Positions 1 to 5,635 of a DNA stretch of 5,635 bases are shown here, one piece after another. The DNA lies in the NCBI GenBank assembly GCA_021794705.1, contig JAJYQH010000118.1, forward strand, positions 1 to 5,635. Direction: 5' to 3'. The notes below the pieces were generated by a model, which made no database searches, was not told where the DNA came from, and worked only from the letters and a program-made list of their open reading frames with translations. The position numbers and the translations under genes were made by a program. Position 1 is the stretch's first letter, and every line of letters begins with the position of its first letter. The DNA comes from Actinomycetes bacterium (GTDB taxonomy: Bacteria; Actinomycetota; Actinomycetes; Propionibacteriales; Propionibacteriaceae).

Positions 1-1193
1 CGAGAACCCGCTCGGGCGTCCTCGCCGAGGCCCTGGCCCGTCCGCTCGCCGACTACTACCTCGTGCTGGTGCCCACGATCCTCCTGCTCGGGATCGGGGT
101 CCTCATGGTGCTCTCGTCGTCCTCGCTCTACTCCGAGTCCCTGGGGCAGGGGCCGTACGCCATCGCCCTCAAGCAGTTGGCCTTCCTCGTCGTCGGCATC
201 CCGCTCGCCTGGTGGCTCTCCCGCCGCGATGAGCGGTCGCTCAAGTCGCTCTCGTGGGTCGCGATGGGGGGCGCGCTGCTGCTGCTCATGCTGGTGCTCA
301 CCCCGCTCGGCCTCGACGTCAAGGGCAACCGGGCCTGGCTGCGGCTCGGCCCGCTGCAGCTGCAGCCCTCGGAGTTCTCCAAGCTCGCCCTCGTGATGTT
401 CTTCGCGCAGGTGATGAGTGCGAAGCGGCGGCACCTCGACCGGCCGAAGGAACTTGCGCCCGCCCTCGTCGGGTTCGTCCTGGTGCTCGGGCTCATCCTC
501 GCCGAGGACGACCTCGGAACGGCGATCGTCATCGGGGCCATCTTCTTCGCGGTGCTGTGGATCGTCGGCGTCCAGGGGCGCCTGCTGCTCCTGCTCGTGC
601 TGTCCGCGTGCCTGGGGGTCGCCGCCCTCGTCATCTCCAGCCCGAACCGGATGACCCGCATCTTCAGCTTCCTCGGGCAGGGCAACGACCCGGCGGCCTC
701 CCAGCAACCCGAGAGCTCCATCTACGCGCTCGCCTCGGGCGGCTGGTGGGGCCTCGGTCTCGGCGCCTCTCGGCAGAAGTGGGGGGCGCTGGCCGACGGC
801 GCCCAGAACGACTTCGTGTTCGCGGTGCTCGGCGAGGAACTCGGCCTGATCGGCGTCGTCGCCGTGCTCTGCCTGTTCGCGGCCGTCGCCTGGGCCGGTT
901 TCCGCATCGCGCTGCGCGTCGACACGCTGTACTTCCGGGTGCTCGCCGCCGGCTGCACGTCCTGGCTGATGTTCCAGGGGATGGTCAACATCGCGGTGGC
1001 GATGCGCCTGCTCCCGGTGCTCGGCGTCCCGCTGCCGTTCATCTCGGCCGGCGGTTCCGCGCTCGTATCCTCGATGATGGCCGTCGGGCTGCTGCTGGCG
1101 GCCGCCCGCGCGGAGCCGGCCGCCCGGCGCGCGCTCGACCAGCGCAAGGGCATCCGCCCGCCCCGGGTCACCACCGTGGTCGACGGCCGATGA
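1..1193 (+). CDS. ftsW: FtsW, septal SEDS peptidoglycan glycosyltransferase (5' partial)
   Basis: FtsW polymerises lipid II into glycan strands at the septum together with a class B penicillin-binding protein. The frame is open to the left edge (first whole codon at 3, stop TGA at 1191), so the N-terminus lies outside the window. The GTG at 63 is inside the protein: the residues before it (ARPLADYYLVL) are typical of actinobacterial FtsW just ahead of helix 1. Counting codons from position 3, about ten hydrophobic helices are visible, near 20-38, 56-72, 82-103, 126-138, 151-168, 171-189, 194-212, 279-300, 315-334 and 352-369. Family motifs are LQPSEFSKLAL, then QNDFVFAVLGEELG, whose Asp (codon 810-812) matches the catalytic Asp proposed for RodA/FtsW, and GVPLPFISAGGSA near the end. 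The C-terminal tail is short and lacks the long extension of mycobacterial FtsW. RodA is the alternative, but the murG neighbour argues for FtsW. Confidence 0.96.
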   Translation, partial: RTRSGVLAEALARPLADYYLVLVPTILLLGIGVLMVLSSSSLYSESLGQGPYAIALKQLAFLVVGIPLAWWLSRRDERSLKSLSWVAMGGALLLLMLVLTPLGLDVKGNRAWLRLGPLQLQPSEFSKLALVMFFAQVMSAKRRHLDRPKELAPALVGFVLVLGLILAEDDLGTAIVIGAIFFAVLWIVGVQGRLLLLLVLSACLGVAALVISSPNRMTRIFSFLGQGNDPAASQQPESSIYALASGGWWGLGLGASRQKWGALADGAQNDFVFAVLGEELGLIGVVAVLCLFAAVAWAGFRIALRVDTLYFRVLAAGCTSWLMFQGMVNIAVAMRLLPVLGVPLPFISAGGSALVSSMMAVGLLLAAARAEPAARRALDQRKGIRPPRVTTVVDGR

Positions 1194-1249
1194 GCGGCCC
1201 CGCCGCGGAGCCGGGCATCCCCGAGGAGGACGAGGTGAACAGATGGTGA
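1190..1249 (+). CDS. Possible 19-codon coupling ORF between ftsW and murG
   Basis: A short frame encodes MSGPAAEPGIPEEDEVNRW. Its ATG shares an ATGA with the ftsW stop codon, and its TGA (1247-1249) lies just inside murG, whose ATG is at 1243 (the sequence ATGGTGA). There is no good Shine-Dalgarno sequence before 1190, so it could be translated only by ribosomes that have just ended ftsW. A shorter version could start at the GTG at 1235, five bases after the AGGAGG at 1224-1229, giving only four codons before the same stop. The peptide is acidic, has no membrane segment and matches no family I know. If real, its likely role is to carry ribosomes from ftsW to murG rather than to make a working peptide. 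Chance is a fair alternative, since stop codons are rare in such GC-rich DNA. Confidence 0.25.
   Translation: MSGPAAEPGIPEEDEVNRW
1223..1238 (+). promoter_or_regulatory. Double Shine-Dalgarno region upstream of murG
   Basis: Two purine-rich stretches lie in tandem: GAGGAGGA at 1223-1230 and GAGGTGA at 1232-1238. The second has its GAGG core seven bases before the murG ATG at 1243, a good spacing, and supports that start. The first, stronger match has its AGGAGG core 13 bases from the ATG, which is too far for ideal use, but it sits five bases before the GTG at 1235, which opens a four-codon frame ending at 1249. Confidence 0.7.
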
Positions 1250-2421
1250 GCGTGGTGGTCGCGGGCGGCGGAACGGCCGGGCACACCTCGCCCCTCATCG
1301 CGACCGTCGCCGCCCTGCGGGTGGCCGAGCCGGGCATCCAGGTCTCCGCGATCGGGACGCCGAAGGGCCTGGAGACCACGGTGGTGCCGGCGGCGGGGAT
1401 CGACCTCGACCTCGTCGACCCCGTTCCCCTTCCGCGCAAGCCGTCCGCCGACCTGCTGCGGGTCCCGCTCAGGCTCCGGGCCGCCGTCGCCCAGGCGCGC
1501 GCGATCCTCCTCGCCCGCAACGCCGACGTCCTCGTCGGCTTCGGCGGCTACGTGTCGATGCCCGCCTACGTCGCCGCCCGGCGGCTGGGGCTGCCGGTGA
1601 TCATCCACGAACAGAACGCCGTGCCGGGGCTCGCCAACAAGGTGGCAGCCCGCTTCGCCCGCCGGACGCTCGTGAGCTTCCCGGGAACCCCGCTCCCGGG
1701 GGCCGAGTTCATCGGCATGCCGCTGCGGCCCGCCCTCGTCGACCTCGCCGAGCGCGGACGCGCCGCGGTGCGGTCGGAGGCGGCGTCCCGGCTGGGCCTC
1801 GACCCGGGGCATCCCACGCTGCTCGTGTCTGGCGGCAGCCAGGGCGCCCGCAGCATCAACACCGCGGTCACCGGCGCCCGGGACGCACTGCTCGCCCAGG
1901 GCGTGCAGATCCTCCACGTCCTCGGGCCCCGCAACATCCAGGCGTCCGACGTCGAGATCACCGACTCCGCATCCGGCGCGCGGTACGTCCCCGTCGGCTT
2001 CGTCGACCGGATGGAGGACGCCTACGCCGCCGCCGACCTCATGCTCGGCCGCAGCGGCGCCGGCACCGTCGTCGAGACCGCCGTCGTCGGCCTGCCCGCC
2101 ATCCTCGTCCCCCTGCCCCACGGCAACGGCGAACAGGCGCGCAACGCCGACCCCCTGGTGCGGGCGGGCTCGGTCGTGGTGATCCCGGACGCCGAACTCA
2201 CGGCCGAGCGGCTGGTGGCCGAGGTCGGCTCGTCCATCCACGACCCGGCGCGGCTCGCCTCCCGGGCTCGGGCCGGCCAGCACCTCATGCCGGCCACCGC
2301 CGCCCGCACGCTCGCGGCGATCGTTCTCGACACCGTCGCCGAGTCGGGCGTGGCCGTCTCGCACACCCCGGTCCACCCGTCCGACGACCCCGGCCCGAAG
2401 GACGACCATGGCACTGCGTGA
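1243..2421 (+). CDS. murG: MurG, lipid II synthase (UDP-GlcNAc transferase)
   Basis: MurG moves GlcNAc from UDP-GlcNAc to lipid I, making lipid II on the cytoplasmic face of the membrane. The 392-residue protein has the two Rossmann-like domains of GT28 enzymes. The N-terminal acceptor domain shows GGGTAGH (residues 8-14), GFGGYVSMP (99-107) and HEQNAVPGLANK (122-133). The C-terminal donor domain shows SGGSQGARSIN (196-206), RSGAGTVVE (270-278) and LPHGNGEQARNA (291-302), which bind UDP-GlcNAc in the family. The GGGTAGH, RSGA and GNGEQ variants are the actinobacterial form. The ATG at 1243 is chosen because it places the glycine loop close to the N-terminus and has GAGG seven bases upstream. 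About 25 polar residues at the C-terminus (after residue 365) lie beyond the conserved fold. Its end overlaps murC by 14 bases, and the last codons carry the murC ribosome binding site. Confidence 0.97.
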   Translation: MVSVVVAGGGTAGHTSPLIATVAALRVAEPGIQVSAIGTPKGLETTVVPAAGIDLDLVDPVPLPRKPSADLLRVPLRLRAAVAQARAILLARNADVLVGFGGYVSMPAYVAARRLGLPVIIHEQNAVPGLANKVAARFARRTLVSFPGTPLPGAEFIGMPLRPALVDLAERGRAAVRSEAASRLGLDPGHPTLLVSGGSQGARSINTAVTGARDALLAQGVQILHVLGPRNIQASDVEITDSASGARYVPVGFVDRMEDAYAAADLMLGRSGAGTVVETAVVGLPAILVPLPHGNGEQARNADPLVRAGSVVVIPDAELTAERLVAEVGSSIHDPARLASRARAGQHLMPATAARTLAAIVLDTVAESGVAVSHTPVHPSDDPGPKDDHGTA

Positions 2422-3835
2422 CCCCGTGGAGTTGGTCCCGGCCGCCGAGGCCGGGGCCGTGCATTTCATCGCCATCGGCGGGGCCGGCATGAGCGGCGTG
2501 GCCCGCCTCTACCACGAGATCGGGGCCCGGGTCACCGGGTCCGACCAGAGCGACTCGCCCGCCCTCGCCGAGCTCTCCCGCCTCGGCATCACCACCTGGG
2601 TCGGGCACGAGCCCGCCCACGTGGCCGGCGCCGACACGGTCGTCGTCTCCTCGGCGATCCGCGCCGACAACCCCGAACTGGTCGCGGCCCGGGAGGCAGG
2701 GGTGCGGGTCTGGCACCGGAGCACGGCCCTGGCCGCGCTGATGCTCGGCCACCAGGGGGTCGCCATCGCAGGCACCCACGGAAAGACCACCACCACCGCG
2801 ATGTGCGCCGTCATGCTCACCGAGGCCGGGGCCGACCCGTCCTACGTCATCGGCGCGCCCCTCGCCACCAGCGGCACCTCGGCCCATCTGGGCGCCGGTG
2901 CGGTGTTCGTCGTCGAGGCCGACGAGTCCGACGGCACCTTCCTCCAATACCCCGCCGAGATCGTCGTGGTCACCAACGTCGAGGCCGACCACCTCGACAA
3001 CTGGGGCACCCCCGACGAGTACTTCGCCGGGTTCGAGCGCTTCGCCGCGGCCCCCGGCGTCCGGGCCGCGGTGATCAACGCCGACGACCCGGGTGCCGCG
3101 GAGCTGGCGGACCGGCTGACCCGACGGGGCGCGCGAGTCGTCCGCTACGGGGAGCACGAGCGCAGCGACGTCCGGCTCTCCGACGTCACCCTCGAGGGCG
3201 TCACTGCGGAGGCCACGCTGAGCTTCGAGGGCGACAGCGACCGGCTCCGGCTGCAGGTGCCCGGGCGCCACAACCTCGCCAACGCCGCGGCCGCCTACGC
3301 CGTCGGCAGGCTGCTCGGCGTCGACCGCGACCGGCTGCTCGCGGGGGCCCACGGGTTCACCGGAACCCTGCGCCGGTTCCAGGCGAAGGGGGAGCGCGGC
3401 GGCGTCCGGGTCTTCGACGACTACGCGCACCACCCGACGGAGATCCGCGCGACGCTCACGGCGGCGCGGAAGGTGGTCGCAGGCGGCCGGCTCATCGCCT
3501 GCTTCCAGCCGCACCTCTACTCCCGCACCCGCGACTTCGCCGACGAGTTCGGCGCGGCGCTCGCCCTGGCCGACCTCGTCGTGCTCACCGACATCTACCC
3601 CGCGAGGGAGGACCCCATTCCCGGCGTCACCGGCGAACTGCTCCTCGATTCGGCGCGGGCGCACGGCGCCCAGGTGGTCTACGTCGCCGACAAGAGCCGG
3701 CTCCCGGGGGCCATCGCCGAGCTCGTCGAACCGGGCGACGTCGTGCTCACCATCGGAGCGGGCGACATCACCCTCGTCGGCCCGATGGTGCTCAGTGAGA
3801 TCGACGCGAGGCGGCCGGGGGACGGCCATGAGTGA
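2408..3835 (+). CDS. murC: MurC, UDP-N-acetylmuramate--L-alanine ligase
   Basis: MurC is the cytoplasmic ATP-dependent ligase that adds the first amino acid, L-alanine, to UDP-MurNAc. The 475-residue length is normal for the family. The N-terminal UDP-binding domain has the glycine motif IGGAGMSGVA (23-32). The central ATPase domain has the P-loop GTHGKTTTT (122-130), EADESDG (170-176) and NVEADHLDNWG (190-200). GRHNLANA (286-293) and LRRFQAKGE (321-329) follow. The C-terminal ligase domain has DDYAHHPTEI (337-346), FQPHLYSRT (366-374), DIYPAREDPIPGVTG (395-409) and GAGDI (450-454). AHHPTEI and IYPAREDPI separate MurC from MurD, MurE and MurF; Mpl is unlikely in this setting. The ATG at 2408 has GAAGGA at 2397-2402, five bases away. 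It overlaps murG by 14 bases and ftsQ by 8, pointing to translational coupling. Confidence 0.97.
   Translation: MALRDPVELVPAAEAGAVHFIAIGGAGMSGVARLYHEIGARVTGSDQSDSPALAELSRLGITTWVGHEPAHVAGADTVVVSSAIRADNPELVAAREAGVRVWHRSTALAALMLGHQGVAIAGTHGKTTTTAMCAVMLTEAGADPSYVIGAPLATSGTSAHLGAGAVFVVEADESDGTFLQYPAEIVVVTNVEADHLDNWGTPDEYFAGFERFAAAPGVRAAVINADDPGAAELADRLTRRGARVVRYGEHERSDVRLSDVTLEGVTAEATLSFEGDSDRLRLQVPGRHNLANAAAAYAVGRLLGVDRDRLLAGAHGFTGTLRRFQAKGERGGVRVFDDYAHHPTEIRATLTAARKVVAGGRLIACFQPHLYSRTRDFADEFGAALALADLVVLTDIYPAREDPIPGVTGELLLDSARAHGAQVVYVADKSRLPGAIAELVEPGDVVLTIGAGDITLVGPMVLSEIDARRPGDGHE
3813..3827 (+). promoter_or_regulatory. ftsQ ribosome binding site in a possible hairpin loop
   Basis: GGGGGA at 3817-3822 is a good Shine-Dalgarno match five bases before the ATG at 3828, and decides that start over the in-frame GTG at 3795. 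It is flanked by GGCC at 3813-3816 and GGCC at 3824-3827, which can pair into a four-base-pair stem with the ribosome binding site in a seven-base loop. The pairing is seen in the sequence; any effect on translation is inference, and stems this short arise often by chance in GC-rich DNA. Confidence 0.55.
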
Positions 3836-4550
3836 CACGGGCATCCCCGACCTCACCGCCCGCCTGCGGATCCGTCGCCGCCGGGGGCGGGGTCGTCGTC
3901 TGCGACCCCTCCTCCTCGCCCTGGTGGCCCTCGCCGTCGCGGCGTCCGTCGCCTACCTCGTGCGCTTCAGCCCGGTGTTCGACGTGCGCACCGTCGAGGT
4001 GCGGGGCGCCGCCATGGTCGGGGCGGACGCCGTGCGCGCCCGCGCCGACGTCCCGAGCGGCATCCCGCTGGCGTCGGTCGACGCGTCCGCCATCGCCCAA
4101 CGGGTGGCCGGCCTGCCACCGGTGGCCCGGGCGCAGGTGACCCGCACCTGGCCGCACACCATCACCATCGACGTCACCGAGCGCACCCCGGTCTTCCAGC
4201 GGGTGGACGGCCACCACTACCAGTGGGTCGACGACCAGGGCGTGATCTTCCACGACAGCACCACGGCCGACCCGAAGCTCCCCCAGGTCGCCACCCCGAG
4301 CGTCGACAACGCCCTGCTGACCGACGTCGCGACCGTCGTCAAGAGCCTTCCCGGCGACCTGCGGGGGCAGGTGGCCGGCATCACCGCGGTCACCCGCGAC
4401 GACATCGTGCTGATCCTCAAGGACCACCGCCGGGTGGTGTGGGGGAGCGCCGACTCCTCCACCCTGAAGGCCCAGGTCACGCTGGCGTTGCTGCACGTGC
4501 GGGCGAGCGTCTACGACGTCTCGTCACCGGCGAATCCGACCTCCCGCTGA
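3828..4550 (+). CDS. ftsQ: FtsQ/DivIB-type cell division protein
   Basis: FtsQ is a single-pass membrane protein that links early and late divisome proteins; in other bacteria it binds FtsL/FtsB-type partners outside the cytoplasm. The 240-residue protein has a very basic cytoplasmic N-terminus (RLRIRRRRGRGRRLR, residues 12-26) and one membrane helix at about 27-45. An extracytoplasmic POTRA domain follows at about 49-119, beginning FDVRTVEVRG and ending with TWPHTITIDVTERTPV, the family's most recognisable stretch. The beta domain contains QWVDDQGVIF (132-141), and the protein ends in VYDVSSPANPTSR, as actinobacterial members do. The ATG at 3828 is preferred over the GTG at 3795 because it has GGGGGA five bases upstream and gives the usual short overlap (8 bases) with murC. 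The sequence is poorly conserved as in all FtsQ, but motif order and location leave little doubt. Confidence 0.94.
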   Translation: MSDTGIPDLTARLRIRRRRGRGRRLRPLLLALVALAVAASVAYLVRFSPVFDVRTVEVRGAAMVGADAVRARADVPSGIPLASVDASAIAQRVAGLPPVARAQVTRTWPHTITIDVTERTPVFQRVDGHHYQWVDDQGVIFHDSTTADPKLPQVATPSVDNALLTDVATVVKSLPGDLRGQVAGITAVTRDDIVLILKDHRRVVWGSADSSTLKAQVTLALLHVRASVYDVSSPANPTSR

Positions 4551-4577
4551 CCCTCCCCGAGAGGTCCCGGCCACCAG

Positions 4578-4623
4578 CCTCAATCCGAGGTTGAGACTCC
4601 TCGATCGCCCCGAGTGGAGGTTG
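4578..4623 (+). repeat. Inverted and direct repeats upstream of the ftsZ promoter
   Basis: CTCAA (4579-4583) and TTGAG (4591-4595) form an inverted repeat with a seven-base centre. GAGGTTG occurs at 4587-4593 and again at 4617-4623, starting exactly 30 bases apart, about three helical turns; the second copy runs into the proposed -35 element. CTCG (4600-4603) and CGAG (4611-4614) can also pair. This is the kind of layout a regulator of ftsZ could use, but I cannot name one: I see no GACAC site of the WhiA type here. All arms are short, so chance is possible. Confidence 0.35.
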
Positions 4624-4650
4624 GCGCTGTTTTGCCCCCGCCCGTAGCCT
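4621..4650 (+). promoter_or_regulatory. Candidate housekeeping promoter for ftsZ
   Basis: TTGGCG (4621-4626) resembles a -35 element and TAGCCT (4645-4650) matches the TANNNT pattern of a -10 element, with an 18-base spacer. The start of transcription would be near 4656-4660, leaving a leader of about 75 bases before the ftsZ GTG. In Streptomyces, ftsZ is known to have promoters of its own in the ftsQ-ftsZ gap, so a promoter here is expected; the exact boxes are inference. ftsZ probably also receives read-through from the upstream genes, as I see no strong intrinsic terminator after ftsQ. Confidence 0.5.
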
Positions 4651-4664
4651 AAGTGCTCGAACAG

Positions 4665-4697
4665 GGGCAGCCCGGAGCCGTGAACGGCCGGGGGCCC
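4665..4697 (+). other. GC-rich hairpin in the presumed ftsZ leader
   Basis: CCCGG (4671-4675) pairs with CCGGG (4688-4692), and CCG (4678-4680) pairs with CGG (4685-4687) around a TGAA tetraloop, with AG bulged on the 5' side. An outer GGG (4665-4667) can pair with CCC (4695-4697) across a small internal loop. No T-run follows, so it is not a classic intrinsic terminator; it may stabilise the ftsZ transcript, affect its translation or cause partial termination of read-through. It ends 22 bases before the ftsZ ribosome binding site, which it leaves free. Confidence 0.45.
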
Positions 4698-4719
4698 AGG
4701 CAGTCAGCACGACAGAAAC

Positions 4720-4723
4720 GAGG
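4720..4723 (+). promoter_or_regulatory. ftsZ ribosome binding site
   Basis: GAGG lies eight bases before the GTG at 4732. An in-frame TGA at 4681-4683 with no ATG, GTG or TTG before 4732 makes this GTG the earliest possible start, and the GAGG fixes it. Confidence 0.8.
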
Positions 4724-4731
4724 CGGCAGTC

Positions 4732-5635
4732 GTGGCAATCGCGTCCCAGAACTATCTGGCCCAGATCAAGGTCGTGGGGGTCGGTGGCGGTGGTGTCAAC
4801 GCCGTCAACCGCATGATCGAGGCCGAACTGAAGGGCGTCGAGTTCGTCGCCATCAACACCGATGCACAGGCGCTGCTGATGAGCGACGCCGACGTCAAGC
4901 TCGATGTCGGCAAGGAGCTCACCCGGGGCCTCGGAGCGGGGGCCGACCCCGACAAGGGACGCCAGGCCGCCGAAGACCACGCCGACGAGATCGAGGCCAC
5001 CCTCAAGGGCTCCGACATGGTGTTCGTCACCGCGGGCGAGGGTGGCGGCACGGGCACCGGCGGTGCCCCGGTCGTCGCCAAGATCGCCCGGTCGCTCGGC
5101 GCCCTCACCATCGGCGTCGTCACCCGCCCGTTCAGCTTCGAGGGACGCCGCCGCGCCAACCAGGCCGAGGAGGGGATCGAGAAGCTCCGCGAGGAGGTCG
5201 ACACCCTCATCGTCATCCCCAACGACAAGCTGCTCGCGATGACCGACCACCAGGTGGCCATCCTCGACGCGTTCCGGCAGGCCGACCAGGTGCTCCTCCA
5301 GGGCGTGTCGGGCATCACCGACCTCATCACCACCCCGGGCCTCATCAACCTCGACTTCGCCGACGTGAAGTCGATCATGAGCAACGCGGGGTCGGCCCTC
5401 ATGGGCATCGGCTCCGCCCGCGGCGAGGACCGTGCCCGGGCCGCCGCGGAGATGGCGATCAGCTCGCCCCTGCTGGAAGCCAGCATCGACGGGGCGCACG
5501 GCGTCCTGCTGTCGATCGCCGGTGGTTCCGACCTCGGGCTGTTCGAGGTGTCGGCCGCCGCCAACCTCATCGAGGAGGCGGCTCACGACGAGGCGAACAT
5601 CATCTTCGGCACGGTCATCGACGACGCTCTCGGCG
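4732..5635 (+). CDS. ftsZ: FtsZ, tubulin-like division GTPase (3' partial)
   Basis: FtsZ polymerises with GTP into the ring that marks the division site and recruits the other division proteins. The window holds 301 codons, nearly the whole GTPase core, and stops before the linker and the C-terminal partner-binding peptide. After a short N-terminus ([16 protein letters not shown]) come the T1 nucleotide loop [10 protein letters not shown] (17-26), NTDAQAL (42-48), the tubulin signature GGGTGTG (104-110), [11 protein letters not shown] (131-141) and the T7 loop NLDFADV (206-212), whose Asp208 and Asp211 complete the GTPase site of the next subunit. All expected catalytic residues are present. 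The start is GTG with GAGG eight bases upstream. Unlike the genes before it, ftsZ is set apart by a 181-base gap with promoter-like signals, so it is probably expressed at a higher, separate level. No ftsA lies before it, as is normal for actinobacteria. Confidence 0.98.
   Translation, partial: MAIASQNYLAQIKVVGVGGGGVNAVNRMIEAELKGVEFVAINTDAQALLMSDADVKLDVGKELTRGLGAGADPDKGRQAAEDHADEIEATLKGSDMVFVTAGEGGGTGTGGAPVVAKIARSLGALTIGVVTRPFSFEGRRRANQAEEGIEKLREEVDTLIVIPNDKLLAMTDHQVAILDAFRQADQVLLQGVSGITDLITTPGLINLDFADVKSIMSNAGSALMGIGSARGEDRARAAAEMAISSPLLEASIDGAHGVLLSIAGGSDLGLFEVSAAANLIEEAAHDEANIIFGTVIDDALG

Noticed and set aside
63..65. GTG as the start of ftsW
   Set aside because: The frame is open to the window edge, and the 20 codons before it encode a typical FtsW lead-in to helix 1, so the true start lies upstream of the window.
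254..1249. Long + strand frame overlapping ftsW in another frame
   Set aside because: The translation is an Arg/Ala/Gly/Pro-rich shadow of ftsW. Only its last 19 codons, starting at the ATG at 1190, are of interest and are listed separately.
1168..2490. Long open frame on the - strand opposite murG
   Set aside because: It lies antisense to a gene with full MurG motifs. The protein is low-complexity, rich in Gly, Arg, Asp and His with no domain I recognise, as expected for a shadow frame in GC-rich DNA.
3795..3797. GTG as an earlier ftsQ start
   Set aside because: It would add 11 residues and lengthen the overlap with murC to 41 bases, and it has no clear Shine-Dalgarno sequence, whereas the ATG at 3828 has GGGGGA five bases away.
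2285..3856. 523-codon open frame on the - strand opposite murC
   Set aside because: Its length comes from the scarcity of stop codons in GC-rich sequence. The composition is repetitive (Gly, Asp, Arg, Val) and it covers a clearly functional murC, with no independent coding evidence.
4551..4580. Intrinsic terminator after ftsQ
   Set aside because: No strong stem followed by a T-run is visible directly after the ftsQ stop, so read-through into ftsZ seems likely.
4591..4620. TTGAGA as a second -35 element for ftsZ
   Set aside because: At 16 to 18 bases downstream the candidate -10 hexamers (AGTGGA, GTGGAG, TGGAGG) do not fit TANNNT.
4657..4672. TCGAAC as an SOS (LexA) box near the ftsZ transcription start
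   Set aside because: Only one half-site is present; the matching GTTCGA half four bases further on is absent.
4477..5586. Long open frame on the - strand opposite ftsZ
   Set aside because: It is antisense to highly conserved FtsZ core codons, and its translation resembles no known protein; it also runs through the promoter-like gap.

Overview
The window is a stretch of the division and cell wall (dcw) cluster of a high-GC actinobacterium. It reads on the + strand as ftsW (5' end cut off), murG, murC, ftsQ and ftsZ (3' end cut off). The assignment to Actinomycetota rests on four things: the very GC-rich codon usage; the order murC-ftsQ-ftsZ with no ddl and no ftsA; the MurG motif variants GGGTAGH and RSGA; and an FtsZ sequence of clearly actinobacterial type. 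The FtsZ stretch [16 protein letters not shown] looks most like Propionibacteriales (Nocardioides or Propionibacterium relatives), but that finer placement is a weak guess from memory.

Layout: positions 1-1193 encode the SEDS glycan polymerase FtsW, whose reading frame is open to the left edge. Positions 1190-1249 form a short spacer with a possible 19-codon coupling ORF and a strong Shine-Dalgarno sequence. MurG (1243-2421), MurC (2408-3835) and FtsQ (3828-4550) follow with overlapping ends, so they are almost certainly one transcript and probably translationally coupled. Positions 4551-4731 are the only real intergenic region. It holds a small inverted repeat, a direct repeat, one plausible housekeeping sigma promoter and a GC-rich hairpin in the presumed ftsZ leader. 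FtsZ starts at a GTG at 4732 and runs off the right edge.

The genes work together in septal wall synthesis. MurC adds L-alanine to UDP-MurNAc in the cytoplasm. MurG converts lipid I to lipid II on the inner membrane face. FtsW polymerises lipid II at the septum with a partner transpeptidase. FtsQ is a bitopic scaffold of the divisome. FtsZ forms the ring that directs the others. The separate promoter signals before ftsZ suggest that it is expressed partly independently of the wall-synthesis genes.

I found no mobile element, CRISPR array, RNA gene, broken gene or foreign insertion, and nothing that amounts to an undescribed system. The points worth a second look are small: the ftsW-murG coupling ORF, the structure of the ftsQ-ftsZ intergenic region, and a possible hairpin that presents the ftsQ ribosome binding site.
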